64,000 bases of DNA from contig NZ_VSST01000034.1 in assembly GCF_019402665.1 (NCBI RefSeq), forward strand, positions 62,001-126,000, read 5' to 3'. Both the position numbers and the translations under genes were made by a program. Below the pieces are notes generated by a model. It worked only from the letters and a program-made list of their open reading frames with translations. It ran no database searches and was not told the DNA's origin. The DNA is from Bradyrhizobium canariense (lineage in GTDB: Bacteria; Pseudomonadota; Alphaproteobacteria; Rhizobiales; Xanthobacteraceae). Shown here one piece after another: positions 7,782 through 17,849 of the stretch (position 1 is the first letter of the stretch; each line of letters starts with the position of its first letter).

Positions 7782-8767
7782 GCACTCCCTTCGTCCAGGC
7801 CACGAATCTGCGCCGCGTCTTCGACGTCTCGAAGCCCTGGCTCAACCGCATGCTCGAAGGCGGGCAGCTCGAATATCTCAAGGCCGTCGACGGCGTCACC
7901 TTCGACATCAGGAAGGGCGAGACCTTTGCACTGGTCGGCGAATCCGGCTCGGGCAAGACAACGGTGGCGCGGATGGTCGTCGGCTTGCTGCCGCCGAGCT
8001 CCGGCAACGTCTTGATCGACGGCATCTCGATGACCGATCCGCGGCAGGCCCAGGCGCGGCGGAAACTGCGCCGCCGCATCCAAATGATCTTCCAGGATCC
8101 TTATGCGAGCCTGAACCCGCGCTTCCGGGTCGACGCCATCATCTCCGAGCCGATCCGCGCTTTCGACCTGATCGAGGGCGAGCGCGACATCCAGGCGCGC
8201 GTCGGAGAGCTTCTCACCCTCGTCGGCCTGCATCCCGACGACAGGTTGAAATTTCCGCACGAATTCTCAGGCGGCCAGCGTCAGCGCATCGCGATCGCTC
8301 GCGCGCTCGCCTCCGACGCCGAGTTCATTGTCTGCGACGAGCCAACCTCCGCGCTTGATGTCTCCGTGCAGGCGCAGATCCTGAACCTGATGCGCGACCT
8401 CCAGGACAAGTTCGGCCTGACCTACATGTTCATCAGCCACAACCTCGCCGTGGTCCGCCACATGGCGAGCCGCGTCGGCGTGATGTATCTCGGCCGCATC
8501 GTCGAGATCGCGGAAGGGCGCGAGCTGTTTGCCCGTCCGCGCATGCCCTACACCAAGATGCTGCTCGGCGCCGTGCCCGATCTTGCCATGAGCGGCCGCC
8601 AGCGCATTCCCGTGAAGGGCGAGATCCCGAACCCGATCAATCCGCCGTCCGGGTGCGCTTTCAATCCGCGCTGCCCGCTGGCGTTCGACCTCTGCCGCAA
8701 GGAGACGCCGAGCCTGATCAACGGCGTCGCCTGCCACGCGGTCAACACCGCGCCGGTACCGGCGTGA
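7778..8767 (+). CDS. ABC transporter ATP-binding protein, DppF/OppF type
   Basis: 329-residue ATPase, partner of the preceding OppD-like subunit. Walker A is GESGSGKT, the Q-loop is in MIFQDPYASLNP, the signature is FSGGQRQR, Walker B is FIVCDEPTSALD and the switch His is in SHNLA. The OppF-type insertion after strand 1 (SKPWLNRMLEGG) and the C-terminal cysteine segment FNPRCPLAFDLC are present. It overlaps the previous gene by four bases and is followed 81 bases later by the gamma-glutamyltransferase gene on the same strand, so importer 1 and the hydrolase are probably co-transcribed. Confidence 0.93.
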   Translation: MSTPFVQATNLRRVFDVSKPWLNRMLEGGQLEYLKAVDGVTFDIRKGETFALVGESGSGKTTVARMVVGLLPPSSGNVLIDGISMTDPRQAQARRKLRRRIQMIFQDPYASLNPRFRVDAIISEPIRAFDLIEGERDIQARVGELLTLVGLHPDDRLKFPHEFSGGQRQRIAIARALASDAEFIVCDEPTSALDVSVQAQILNLMRDLQDKFGLTYMFISHNLAVVRHMASRVGVMYLGRIVEIAEGRELFARPRMPYTKMLLGAVPDLAMSGRQRIPVKGEIPNPINPPSGCAFNPRCPLAFDLCRKETPSLINGVACHAVNTAPVPA

Positions 8768-8848
8768 CGCGCGCTAGCCATGCAGCCTGCGCATTTGGCG
8801 GCGGCCTGGCCCTGTGATCAATTGCGCGCGCCGCAAATGAGGTAGTCC

Positions 8849-10654
8849 ATGGCCAGCATCGTCAATCCCGATCCGTTCACGACACGCCCCGAGATCGAAG
8901 GCACCTTCGGGGTCGTCGCGACCACGCACTGGATCGCGACCGCTATCGGCATGGCCATCCTGGAAAAGGGCGGCAATGCCTTTGACGCCGGCGTCGCCAC
9001 CGCTTTCACGCTCCAGGTGGTCGAGCCGCATCTGAACGGCCCCGGCGGCGACGTTCCGATCATCGTGCACGACGTGAAACGCGGCCGCACCGAGGTGATC
9101 TGCGGCCAAGGTCCGGCACCGGCCCGCGCCACCATCGCGCATTACAAGAGCGAAGGCCTCGACATGGTGCCCGGCACCGGCCTGCTCGCGGCCTGCGTCC
9201 CCGGCACCTTCGAATCCTGGATGATGCTGCTGCGTGACTACGGCACGATGCGCGTGCGCGACGTGCTGGAGCCCGCGATCTCCTATGCGCGCGACGGCTA
9301 TCCGCTGGTTGAGCGCGCCTGCGCCACGATCCAGACCGTCGAGCAATTATTCCGCACGCACTGGCCGACATCAGCCGCCGTCTATCTCCCAAACGGCGAA
9401 GTGCCAACACCGGGAACGCTCTTCACCAACAAGACACTTGCGGCGACCTACGCACGGATCCTGAGCGAAGCCGAAAGCGGCGGCGGCGGTCGGGACGCCG
9501 AGATCGAGCGTGCACGCAAGGCCTGGTCGCAAGGCTTTGTCGCGGAAGCCATCGACAAATTCTGCCGGACGCAGGAGGTGATGGACGTTAGCGGCTCGCC
9601 GCATCGCGGTGTGCTGTCGGCCGATGACATGGCGCGGTGGCAGCCGACGGTCGAGGCCCCGCTCACCTACGATTATGGCCGCTACACCGTCTGCAAGGCC
9701 GGCGTTTGGAGCCAGGGCCCGGTGACGCTGCAACAGCTCGCGCTGCTGAAGGGCTTTGCGCTCGATGGGCTCGACCCGACAGGGCCGGAATTCATCCATC
9801 TCCAGATCGAATGCGCCAAGCTCGCCTTCGCCGACCGCGAAAAATTCTACGGCGATCCCAAGTTCAGCGAGATCCCGATCGGAACGCTGCTGTCGGATGC
9901 CTACAACAACGAGCGCCGCAAGCTCGTCACCGACGAGGCCTCGCTCGATCTCCGGCCCGGTGCGATCGAGGGCTTTGGCGGCGTGGTCAAGCTGCGCCGC
10001 GCCGAGGGCCAGCGCGAGGCTGTCGGCGCGCTCGGCGCCGGTGAACCGACGGTGGGCCGCTTCGGCGAGGTGCGCGGCGACACCGTGCATTTCGACATTA
10101 TCGACAAGGCCGGCAACATGGTGTCGTCGACTCCGTCGGGAGGCTGGCTGCAATCCTCACCTGTCATTCCCGAGCTGGGTTTCTGCCTCGGCAGCCGCGC
10201 ACAAATGTTTGATTTGGAAGAGAATCAACCGAGCTCGCTCGCGCCGGGCAAGCGGCCGCGCACGACGCTGTCGCCGAGCATGGCGTTGCGGGACGGCGAG
10301 CCATATCTCGCCTGGGGCTCGCCGGGCGGCGACCAGCAGGATCAGTGGATCACGCAGTTTTTCCTGCGGCACGTCCATTGCAACCTCAATCTCCAGGAGG
10401 CGATCGACGCCCCGGCCTGGCATTCCGAACATTTCCCGATCTCGTTCTGGCCCCGCACCGCGCGCCCCGGCGTGCTCGTGGTCGAGAACCGCGTGCCGAA
10501 GGCGACGATCGAGAATCTTCGCGAACGCGGACATATCGTCGAGGTCGGTCCCGACTGGTCGGAAGGCCGCCTCACCGCGGCTTCGCGCGTCGGTCCGCGC
10601 CGCCGGGCTGCCGCCAATCCGCGCGGCATGCAGGGCTACGCCGCAGGGCGCTAG
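8849..10654 (+). CDS. Gamma-glutamyltransferase family protein (Ntn-hydrolase proenzyme)
   Basis: 601-residue GGT-family enzyme that hydrolyses or transfers gamma-glutamyl groups from glutathione or gamma-glutamyl amides. The large-subunit hallmark GGNAFDAGVA followed by VVEPHLNGPGGD is at residues 32-68. The autoprocessing/nucleophile Thr is Thr412 in DTVHFDIIDKAGN, equivalent to the Thr of the E. coli TTH site, although TVH replaces TTH. Small-subunit motifs STPSGGW and WGSPGGDQQ follow. There is no signal peptide, unlike periplasmic E. coli GGT, so this looks cytoplasmic and would act on substrates after import. GAGGTAG precedes the ATG. Relatives of this branch include YwrD-like GGTs and some acylases, so exact specificity is open. 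Confidence 0.9.
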   Translation: MASIVNPDPFTTRPEIEGTFGVVATTHWIATAIGMAILEKGGNAFDAGVATAFTLQVVEPHLNGPGGDVPIIVHDVKRGRTEVICGQGPAPARATIAHYKSEGLDMVPGTGLLAACVPGTFESWMMLLRDYGTMRVRDVLEPAISYARDGYPLVERACATIQTVEQLFRTHWPTSAAVYLPNGEVPTPGTLFTNKTLAATYARILSEAESGGGGRDAEIERARKAWSQGFVAEAIDKFCRTQEVMDVSGSPHRGVLSADDMARWQPTVEAPLTYDYGRYTVCKAGVWSQGPVTLQQLALLKGFALDGLDPTGPEFIHLQIECAKLAFADREKFYGDPKFSEIPIGTLLSDAYNNERRKLVTDEASLDLRPGAIEGFGGVVKLRRAEGQREAVGALGAGEPTVGRFGEVRGDTVHFDIIDKAGNMVSSTPSGGWLQSSPVIPELGFCLGSRAQMFDLEENQPSSLAPGKRPRTTLSPSMALRDGEPYLAWGSPGGDQQDQWITQFFLRHVHCNLNLQEAIDAPAWHSEHFPISFWPRTARPGVLVVENRVPKATIENLRERGHIVEVGPDWSEGRLTAASRVGPRRRAAANPRGMQGYAAGR

Positions 10655-10663
10655 AGGCAGCAC

Positions 10664-11374
10664 ATGACCTGGTCGATCATCGCGCGCGATTCTGCTACCG
10701 GCCAGTTCGGCATCGCCGTTGCCACGCGCTTCTTCGCCGTCGGCGCGCGCGTGCCTTATATCGCCGCCGGCCTCGGCGCCATCGCGACGCAGGCCTTCGT
10801 CAATCCCTATTACGGCATCGACGGCGTCAAGCTTTTGCGCGAAGGCCTCAACGCACATGATGTTCTCGCCAGCCTGCTCGCAACCGATGACGGCCGCGAG
10901 AGCCGCCAGATCCACATCATGGACGCCAGCGGCGCGATCGCCGCGCATACCGGGCGCGATTGCGTCGACTGGTGCGGCCACATAGCCGGCAGCGGCTTCT
11001 CCATCGCCGGCAACATGCTTGCCGGCGCCGACGTGCTCGACGAGACCGCAAAAACCTATATCGCCAATGACAGCCTGCCCTTCCCGCGCCGCCTGCTCGC
11101 CGCGATGCGCGCGGGCGAGGCCGCCGGCGGCGACAAGCGCGGCAAGCAATCCGCTGCGCTCCTGATCCACGGCGAGGAGGAATGGCCGGCATTGGACCTG
11201 CGCGCCGACGATCATCCCGATCCGCTCGGTGAGCTCGAGCGGCTCGAACGGGTCAGCCACGAGCTCTGGGTACACTTCCGCGCCTCCATGCCGACGCGGC
11301 AGAACCCAGCCGGCAACACCGATCGCAGTGTCATCGACGCGAGCATCGCCGCAGCGCGCGCAAAACGATCATGA
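10664..11374 (+). CDS. DUF1028 family protein (putative Ntn-type hydrolase)
   Basis: 236-residue protein of the DUF1028 family: TWSIIARD at the N-terminus, the GIAVATRFFAVGARVP segment, and FVNPYYG and DCVDWCGH later. The family resembles Ntn-hydrolases and is often found beside peptidases and peptide importers, but it has no established reaction. The gene starts 9 bases after the GGT stop and its own stop overlaps the start of the next ATPase gene by four bases (ATGA), so it is translationally tied to the second importer. No signal peptide. Pairing with GGT suggests a second hydrolytic step on imported peptides or gamma-glutamyl compounds; this is an inference. Confidence 0.85.
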   Translation: MTWSIIARDSATGQFGIAVATRFFAVGARVPYIAAGLGAIATQAFVNPYYGIDGVKLLREGLNAHDVLASLLATDDGRESRQIHIMDASGAIAAHTGRDCVDWCGHIAGSGFSIAGNMLAGADVLDETAKTYIANDSLPFPRRLLAAMRAGEAAGGDKRGKQSAALLIHGEEEWPALDLRADDHPDPLGELERLERVSHELWVHFRASMPTRQNPAGNTDRSVIDASIAAARAKRS

Positions 11375-12359
11375 ACCCGAGCCCGCTCATCGAGATCAGC
11401 GATCTGCGCATTCGTTTTCACGACGACGACGGCCGCCTCACCTACGCGGTCGACGGCGTCGATCTCAGCGTCGCCCATGGCGCGACGCTCGGCCTCGTCG
11501 GCGAATCCGGCTGCGGCAAGAGCGTGACGTCGCTGGCGATCATGGGCCTGCTGCCAAAGCAGAGCGCGGATATCTCCGGCGCGATCCGCTTCGACGGCTT
11601 CGACCTGCTTAAGACATCGGACCAGACGCTGCGCGACCTCCGCGGCAACCGGCTCGCGATGATCTTTCAGGAGCCGATGACTTCGCTCAATCCGAGCTTC
11701 ACCATCGGCGACCAGATCGTCGAGACGATTCTGCGCCACCGCGGCGGTTCGCGCAGGAGTGCGCGCGAGCGGGCGATCGATCTGCTGCGTCGCGTCCACA
11801 TCCCCTCGCCCGAGCGGCGGATCGACGAATATCCGCACAAGCTCTCCGGCGGCATGCGTCAGCGCGTCATGATCGCGATGGCACTCGCCTGCGACCCGCG
11901 GCTGCTGATCGCGGACGAGCCAACCACCGCGCTCGATGTCACGCTGCAGGCGCAGATCCTGGAGCTGATGCGCGAGTTGAAGGCGGCGAGCGGCGCGGCC
12001 ATCATCCTGATCACCCACGATCTGGGCGTCGTCGCCGAAGTCTGCGACGAGGTCGCGGTGATGTATGCCGGCGAGATCGTCGAGCGCGCGCCGGTGGACG
12101 AGCTGTTCTCAGCGCCGCAGCATCCCTACACCGTCGGCCTGCTCGGCTCGATCCCGCGGCTCGACCATCGCGCCGAACAGCTCGCCACGATCGAGGGCAT
12201 GGTTCCGAACATGATGCAGCCGCCTGCGGGATGCCGCTTCGCCGCACGCTGCCCCTTCGTGCTGGACGCCTGCACCAAGGCGCCGCCGCGGCTGGTCGAA
12301 ATCAGTCCCGGCCACCTCTCGCGCTGCATCCGCGCGCCGCTCGAACGTCTGGTGTCGTG

Positions 12360-12360
<1 letters not shown>
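11371..12360 (+). CDS. ABC transporter ATP-binding protein, DppD/OppD type (second importer)
   Basis: 329-residue ATPase. Walker A is GESGCGKS, Q-loop [12 protein letters not shown], signature LSGGMRQR, Walker [13 protein letters not shown], switch His in THDLG. The C-terminal oligopeptide-transporter segment is present with cysteines in [12 protein letters not shown]. It overlaps DUF1028 by four bases and the next ATPase gene by one base, giving an unbroken chain of coupled genes. In this second importer the ATPase genes come before the binding protein, the reverse of the first importer, which argues that the two sets joined independently and are not a simple tandem duplication. Confidence 0.93.
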
Positions 12361-13460
<1,100 letters not shown>

Positions 13461-13483
13461 CCGTAAAACAGAGGTTGAGAGCG

Positions 13484-15007
13484 ATGAGTCCTATGCGTTT
13501 GGCACTCCTGGCGTCGGCATTGCTGACGTCGCTCGTAGGCGCGGCCCAAATCCAGGCTCAAGCCCAGACCACGCTTCGCATCGGCATCGGCGAAGACCCT
13601 GATATCCTCGACCCCAGCATCGGCCGTACCTATGTCGGGCGCATCGTATTCTCCGCCTTCTGCGACAAGCTGTTCGACATCGACGAGAAGCTCAACATCG
13701 TGCCGCAGCTCGCGTTGTCCCATGAGACCTCGGCCGACGGCAAGGAGATGACCATCAAGCTCCGGCCGAACGTGAAATTCCACGACGGCGAACCGCTCGA
13801 CGCGGAAGCGGCAAAATTCTCGATCGAGCGTCACATGACGCTGCCGGGTTCGTTCCGCAAGTCCGAGCTCGCCAGCGTCGACCATGTCGAGGTGGTCGAT
13901 CCCCTGACCATCAAGCTGGTGCTCAAGACGCCTTACTCCCCGTTGATCGCCCAGCTGACCGACCGCTCCGGCATGATGGTGTCGCCGAAGGCCGCCAAGG
14001 AGGCCGGCGACAAGTTCGGCCTGCATCCGGTCTGCGCCGGTCCCTACAAATTCGTCGACCGCGTGCAGCAGGACCGCATGGTGTTCGAGAGATTCGCCGA
14101 TTACTGGAACAAGGACAACATCCATATCGACCGCGTGGTGTTCCTGCCGATCGTGGATGCCACGGTGCGCCTTGCCAACCTGAAGTCCGGCGGGCTCGAT
14201 CTGATCGAGCGCGTGCTCGCCACCGACATCAAGGACGTCCGCGCCGACCCCAAGCTCGTGCTGTCAACGGCGCCTGAGCTGGGCTATCTCGGCCTGACCA
14301 TCAATATTGGCAATGACAAGGCCAAGGGGCCCCTGAGCCAATCGGCGAAAGTCCGTCAGGCGCTCGATCTGTCGATCGATCGCCAGGCGATCAACCAGGT
14401 CGTGTTCAACGGCGAGTTCACCCCCGGCAATCAATGGGTCAGCCCGACGCATCCCTATTACCAGAAGGCATTCCCCCTTCATGGTCGCGACATCGCTAAA
14501 GCGAAGGCGCTGTTGAAGGAGGCTGGCGTCAGCCTGCCCGTCACGGTCGACTACATGGTGCCGAAGGGGACCGAGTACGAGGCCGTCGCTCAGGTCGTGC
14601 AGTCCATGGCGGCCGAAGCAGGTTTCGACATCAAGGTCCGCGTCGTCGAATTCGCGACCACCTTCAAGCAGGCCCAGGCCGGCGAGTTCCAGATCTTCCA
14701 GATCAACTGGAGCGGTCGCATCGATCCCGACGGCAACTCCTATATCTTCATGCGCAGCAAGGCACCGCAGAACGATGGCGTCTATTCGAATCCGGAGGCC
14801 GACAAGCTGATGGAAGAAGGAAGGCTGACCGCCAATGTCGCGGAGCGCAAAGCGATCTACGAGAAGATGACCAAGATCCTGCTCGACGATTTGCCGATCA
14901 TCTACATCTACCACCGCACGCTTCTGATTGCGCACACGACCAAGCTCCAGGGATACAGGCAGATGCCCGACGGGCTGGTGCGCGTGGTCGGGCTGAAGTT
15001 CAAGTGA
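13484..15007 (+). CDS. ABC transporter substrate-binding protein, Opp/Dpp type (second importer)
   Basis: 507-residue periplasmic binding protein. A signal peptide covers residues 1-27 (MRLALLASALLTSLVGAAQ, cleavage near AQAQ). Family-5 features follow: LRIGIGEDPDILDPS, the signature region MTIKLRPNVKFHDGEPLDAE, and a C-terminal half with WSGRIDPDGN. The start at 13484 has GAGG 9 bases upstream; a TTG at 13475 and an ATG at 13493 are less likely. It is 23 bases downstream of the second ATPase. The ILDPSIGRTYVG opening resembles glutathione- and dipeptide-type binders, in keeping with the GGT context, but the ligand is unproven. Confidence 0.93.
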   Translation: MSPMRLALLASALLTSLVGAAQIQAQAQTTLRIGIGEDPDILDPSIGRTYVGRIVFSAFCDKLFDIDEKLNIVPQLALSHETSADGKEMTIKLRPNVKFHDGEPLDAEAAKFSIERHMTLPGSFRKSELASVDHVEVVDPLTIKLVLKTPYSPLIAQLTDRSGMMVSPKAAKEAGDKFGLHPVCAGPYKFVDRVQQDRMVFERFADYWNKDNIHIDRVVFLPIVDATVRLANLKSGGLDLIERVLATDIKDVRADPKLVLSTAPELGYLGLTINIGNDKAKGPLSQSAKVRQALDLSIDRQAINQVVFNGEFTPGNQWVSPTHPYYQKAFPLHGRDIAKAKALLKEAGVSLPVTVDYMVPKGTEYEAVAQVVQSMAAEAGFDIKVRVVEFATTFKQAQAGEFQIFQINWSGRIDPDGNSYIFMRSKAPQNDGVYSNPEADKLMEEGRLTANVAERKAIYEKMTKILLDDLPIIYIYHRTLLIAHTTKLQGYRQMPDGLVRVVGLKFK

Positions 15008-15038
15008 GCGTGGCATCGCCCGACAACCGGCCGGCGCC

Positions 15039-15980
15039 ATGCTGAACTTCCTCGCCCGCCGCATTGTGCAGATCGTGCCGACACTGTTCTTCGTGTCGCT
15101 GCTGATCTTCTCGCTCCAGCAATTGCTGCCGGGGGATCCCGCGCTGGTGATGGCCGGCGAGGAGCGCGATCCCGCGGCAATCGAACAGATCCGCCATCAA
15201 TACCGGCTCGATCAGCCGATCCCCGTACAGTACGTCTATTGGCTTAAGGGCGTTCTATCAGGCAATTTCGGTGAATCGCTGCGCAACAAGATGCCGGTAC
15301 GCGAGCTGATCGCGCAGAAGCTGCCGGTGACGCTCCAGCTCGGCTCGATGGCAATGTTGATCGCGCTCCTGATCGGCATTCCCGCCGGCATCGTCTCCGC
15401 CGTGAAAAGGGGCACCGTCTGGGACTATGGCGCCAATTTGTTCGCGCTGTGGGGCATCTCGACGCCGAATTTCTGGCTCGGCATCATGCTGATCTTCCTG
15501 TTCTCGATCGAGCTCGGCTGGCTGCCGGCGTCCGGCTACGTGCCGCTGACCGAGAACTGGCGCGCGAGCCTCGCCGCCACCATCATGCCGGCCTTCGTGC
15601 TCGGCAACGCGATTTCCGCGGTCCTGATGCGGCACACCCGGAGCGCCATGCTGCAGGTGCTGGAAAGCGACTATGTCCGCACCGCGCGCGCCAAGGGATT
15701 GTCCGAACGCTCGGTCATCCTCAAGCACGCCATGCGCAACGCACTCACGCCGATCATCACACTCGGCGCGCTCGAGCTCGGCACGCTGTTGTCGGGGGCG
15801 GTTCTGACCGAGCAGATCTTCTCCATTCCCGGCTTCGGCAAACTGATCGTGGACGCCGTATTCAACCGCGACTACGCGGTCGTACAGGGCGTCGTGCTGG
15901 TGACGGCGACGGTCTACATTACCCTCAATCTCGTTGCCGATGTCGCCTACATCCTCGTCAATCCGCGGCTGCGGGGCTAG
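15039..15980 (+). CDS. ABC transporter permease, DppB/OppB type (second importer)
   Basis: 313-residue membrane protein. N-terminal helix IVPTLFFVSLLIFSLQQ, then the periplasmic PGDPALVMAG segment common to this family, and the EAA loop DYVRTARAKGLSE about 100 residues before the end. About six transmembrane segments are expected. It begins 31 bases after the binding-protein gene and the OppC-type permease begins 4 bases after its stop. No strong Shine-Dalgarno is seen before the ATG, but alignment to the family supports this start. Confidence 0.92.
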   Translation: MLNFLARRIVQIVPTLFFVSLLIFSLQQLLPGDPALVMAGEERDPAAIEQIRHQYRLDQPIPVQYVYWLKGVLSGNFGESLRNKMPVRELIAQKLPVTLQLGSMAMLIALLIGIPAGIVSAVKRGTVWDYGANLFALWGISTPNFWLGIMLIFLFSIELGWLPASGYVPLTENWRASLAATIMPAFVLGNAISAVLMRHTRSAMLQVLESDYVRTARAKGLSERSVILKHAMRNALTPIITLGALELGTLLSGAVLTEQIFSIPGFGKLIVDAVFNRDYAVVQGVVLVTATVYITLNLVADVAYILVNPRLRG

Positions 15981-15984
15981 ACTC

Positions 15985-16875
15985 ATGACCGATGCCGCCC
16001 TGCCCGCCGCCGCTCCTATCGCGCAAGCTGACGAGCTGGACAGCCCGGCGCGTCGCGCCCGGCGGCGCTTGTTCAAACGCAAGGCCGCAGTATTCGGACT
16101 TGTCATGATCACCTTGTTCGTCGGCTTCGCGCTGCTCGCGCCGTTCGTCGTGCCCTACGATCCGATCGCGACGAGCTGGGGCCTCGTCCGCAAGCCGCCC
16201 ACCGCGGCACACTGGTTCGGCACCGACGAGCTCGGTCGCGACATCCTGAGCCGCGTCGTCTACGGCGCGCGCGCGTCCCTGCTCGCGGGCCTCATCTCGG
16301 TCGCGATCGCGCTGGGCGTCGGCGTTCCGCTCGGCCTGCTCGCCGGCTATCGCGGCGGCTTCGTCGATGCGCTGATCAGCCGGATGACCGACGCGATGCT
16401 GGCCTGCCCATTCCTGATCCTGGCGATCGCGCTCGCCGCATTCCTCGGTCCGAGCCTCGGCAATGCCATGATCGCGATCGGCATCTCGGCAACCCCGATC
16501 TTCATCCGCCTGACCCGCGGCCAGGTGTTGAACGTCAAGGCCGAGGACTATGTCGAGGCGGCGCGCGCGCTCGGCAACCCGCCGTGGCGGATCGCGTTTT
16601 CGCACATCCTGCCGAACATCCTGCCGGCGCTGCTGGTGCAGGCTACGCTATCGATTGCCGCCGCCATCATCGCCGAAGCCGCGCTGTCCTTCCTTGGCCT
16701 CGGCCAGCAGCCGCCGGCGCCGTCCTGGGGCAGCATGCTCAACGCAGCGCAGCGTTTCCTGACCCAGGCGCCCTGGATGGCGATCTGGCCGGGGCTTGCG
16801 ATCTTCCTCGTGGTGCTGTCGCTGAACCTGCTCGGCGACGGCCTACGTGACGCGCTCGATCCAAGGCAGCGTTAG
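15985..16875 (+). CDS. ABC transporter permease, DppC/OppC type (second importer)
   Basis: 296-residue permease. The first helix is KAAVFGLVMITLFVGFALLAP, followed by the family segment WFGTDELGRDILSR and the EAA loop EDYVEAARALGNP. The C-terminal LSFLGLGQQPP and LNLLGDGLRDALDPRQR segments are canonical. The start at 15985 is preferred over an open frame reaching 15934, which lies within the upstream permease gene. It is the last gene of the plus-strand importer/GGT cluster; a palindromic repeat element follows and the next gene is convergent. Confidence 0.92.
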   Translation: MTDAALPAAAPIAQADELDSPARRARRRLFKRKAAVFGLVMITLFVGFALLAPFVVPYDPIATSWGLVRKPPTAAHWFGTDELGRDILSRVVYGARASLLAGLISVAIALGVGVPLGLLAGYRGGFVDALISRMTDAMLACPFLILAIALAAFLGPSLGNAMIAIGISATPIFIRLTRGQVLNVKAEDYVEAARALGNPPWRIAFSHILPNILPALLVQATLSIAAAIIAEAALSFLGLGQQPPAPSWGSMLNAAQRFLTQAPWMAIWPGLAIFLVVLSLNLLGDGLRDALDPRQR

Positions 16876-16918
16876 AGCGGAATGAGAATAGGTTGAATTA
16901 AGCGGCCCCGGGCTTGGT

Positions 16919-17046
16919 GCACCTCTCCCGCTTGCGGGAGAGGCCGGCGCAATGCGCCGGGTGAGGGCTCTCTCCTCTTGGGGGTTCTCGATTGCGGAAA
17001 TACCCTCTCCCCAACCCTCCCCCGCAAGCGGGGGAGGGAGCACACC
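16919..17046. repeat. Palindromic intergenic repeat, CTCTCCCGC family (copy 1)
   Basis: About 128 bases of nested palindromes: a stem around CTCTCCCGCTTGCGGGAGAG at the left end, a GGCGCAATGCGCC inner stem, and a matching CTCCCCCGC/GCGGGGGAG stem at the right end. Close relatives lie at 46027-46171 and 50387-50510. It sits between convergent genes. This is the kind of REP/RIME-like element abundant in rhizobial genomes. Confidence 0.85.
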
Positions 17047-17093
17047 TCCCCCGTTGCAGCAAACGAGCCTGATCTCACCGGTCCTTAGTCTAG

Positions 17094-17840
17094 CTAGATC
17101 ACGACCTCGCGCATCACACGGCGGCAATCCATCTCGTATTCGAGATCGACCACCGGCGGCCGGGCATAGTGCCAGGTCAGGCCGGACCGCAACGCCCCGC
17201 GGCGGACGAGCTCGTCGACCAGCGTGTGGTGGAAGTCGTGCACGGAATAGGCCTGCACACCGGTCGTGTCCTTCCAACCGAAGCCGAAGGCCGTCATCCT
17301 GTTCTCCATCTGGGACGTCGTCGTGAAGCGCACCTTCTCGCGAAGGCCTTCCAAGCTGAGGTCGCGGTAGCGCACGGTGCGCTCGACATAGGTCCCACTG
17401 CCCTCGCGCGCCTCGGCGCCGCCGGAAATCACGAAGCTCGGCGTCTTCGAGCCTGTCGGCCGCGTGAAGGAGAACGCATAGAACGACGGCTTGGCCGGTG
17501 GATCGATCTCGGGACAGACATTGCTGCGCGCGACCGGATTGGTGGTGCCGTCGAAGATGCCCCATTCGGACAGCGTCTTCACATAGTGCAGGTTGAACGC
17601 GCGAAAGCCTTCCTCGCTGAAGGCCGCGGGCGAGCGCAGTTCGCAGGCGCAGAACGCCGTCAGCGGCCGCCCCGCCGCCTGAATATACTTCGCGGCAAGC
17701 GCAAACCCTTCCGCGAGCGGCACCAGCCGGTCGAAGCGGACGCGCTCGATCTCATAGCCATCGTCAGCGGCCGCACCGGCCGAGTACTGGAATACGGACG
17801 GAATGAAACGGTAGTTTCCGGCGCTAAATTCACCAACCAT
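17094..17840 (-). CDS. Uncharacterised protein with a RidA (YjgF)-like segment
   Basis: 248-residue soluble protein starting MVGEFSAGNYRFIPS. The middle (FRAFNLHYVKTLSEWG to NPVARSNVCPE, about residues 78-110) resembles the conserved core of RidA/YjgF enamine deaminases, including the Arg before a short hydrophobic strand, but the protein is almost twice the usual 130 residues. The remainder (for example CACELRSPAAF and the C-terminal HYARPPVVDLEYEMDCRR) matches nothing I can name. It starts 9 bases after the stop of the receiver-cyclase gene and is the last gene of the histidine-kinase operon. The family call is a weak motif-level judgement. Confidence 0.5.
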   Translation of the reverse strand: MVGEFSAGNYRFIPSVFQYSAGAAADDGYEIERVRFDRLVPLAEGFALAAKYIQAAGRPLTAFCACELRSPAAFSEEGFRAFNLHYVKTLSEWGIFDGTTNPVARSNVCPEIDPPAKPSFYAFSFTRPTGSKTPSFVISGGAEAREGSGTYVERTVRYRDLSLEGLREKVRFTTTSQMENRMTAFGFGWKDTTGVQAYSVHDFHHTLVDELVRRGALRSGLTWHYARPPVVDLEYEMDCRRVMREVVI

Positions 17841-17849
17841 GTCGGACTC

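Noticed and set aside
16919-17046. Possible CRISPR array or transcription terminators
   Set aside because: Stems are nested within a single 128-base element; there are no regularly spaced direct repeats with unique spacers, and the same element recurs at two other places as a dispersed repeat.
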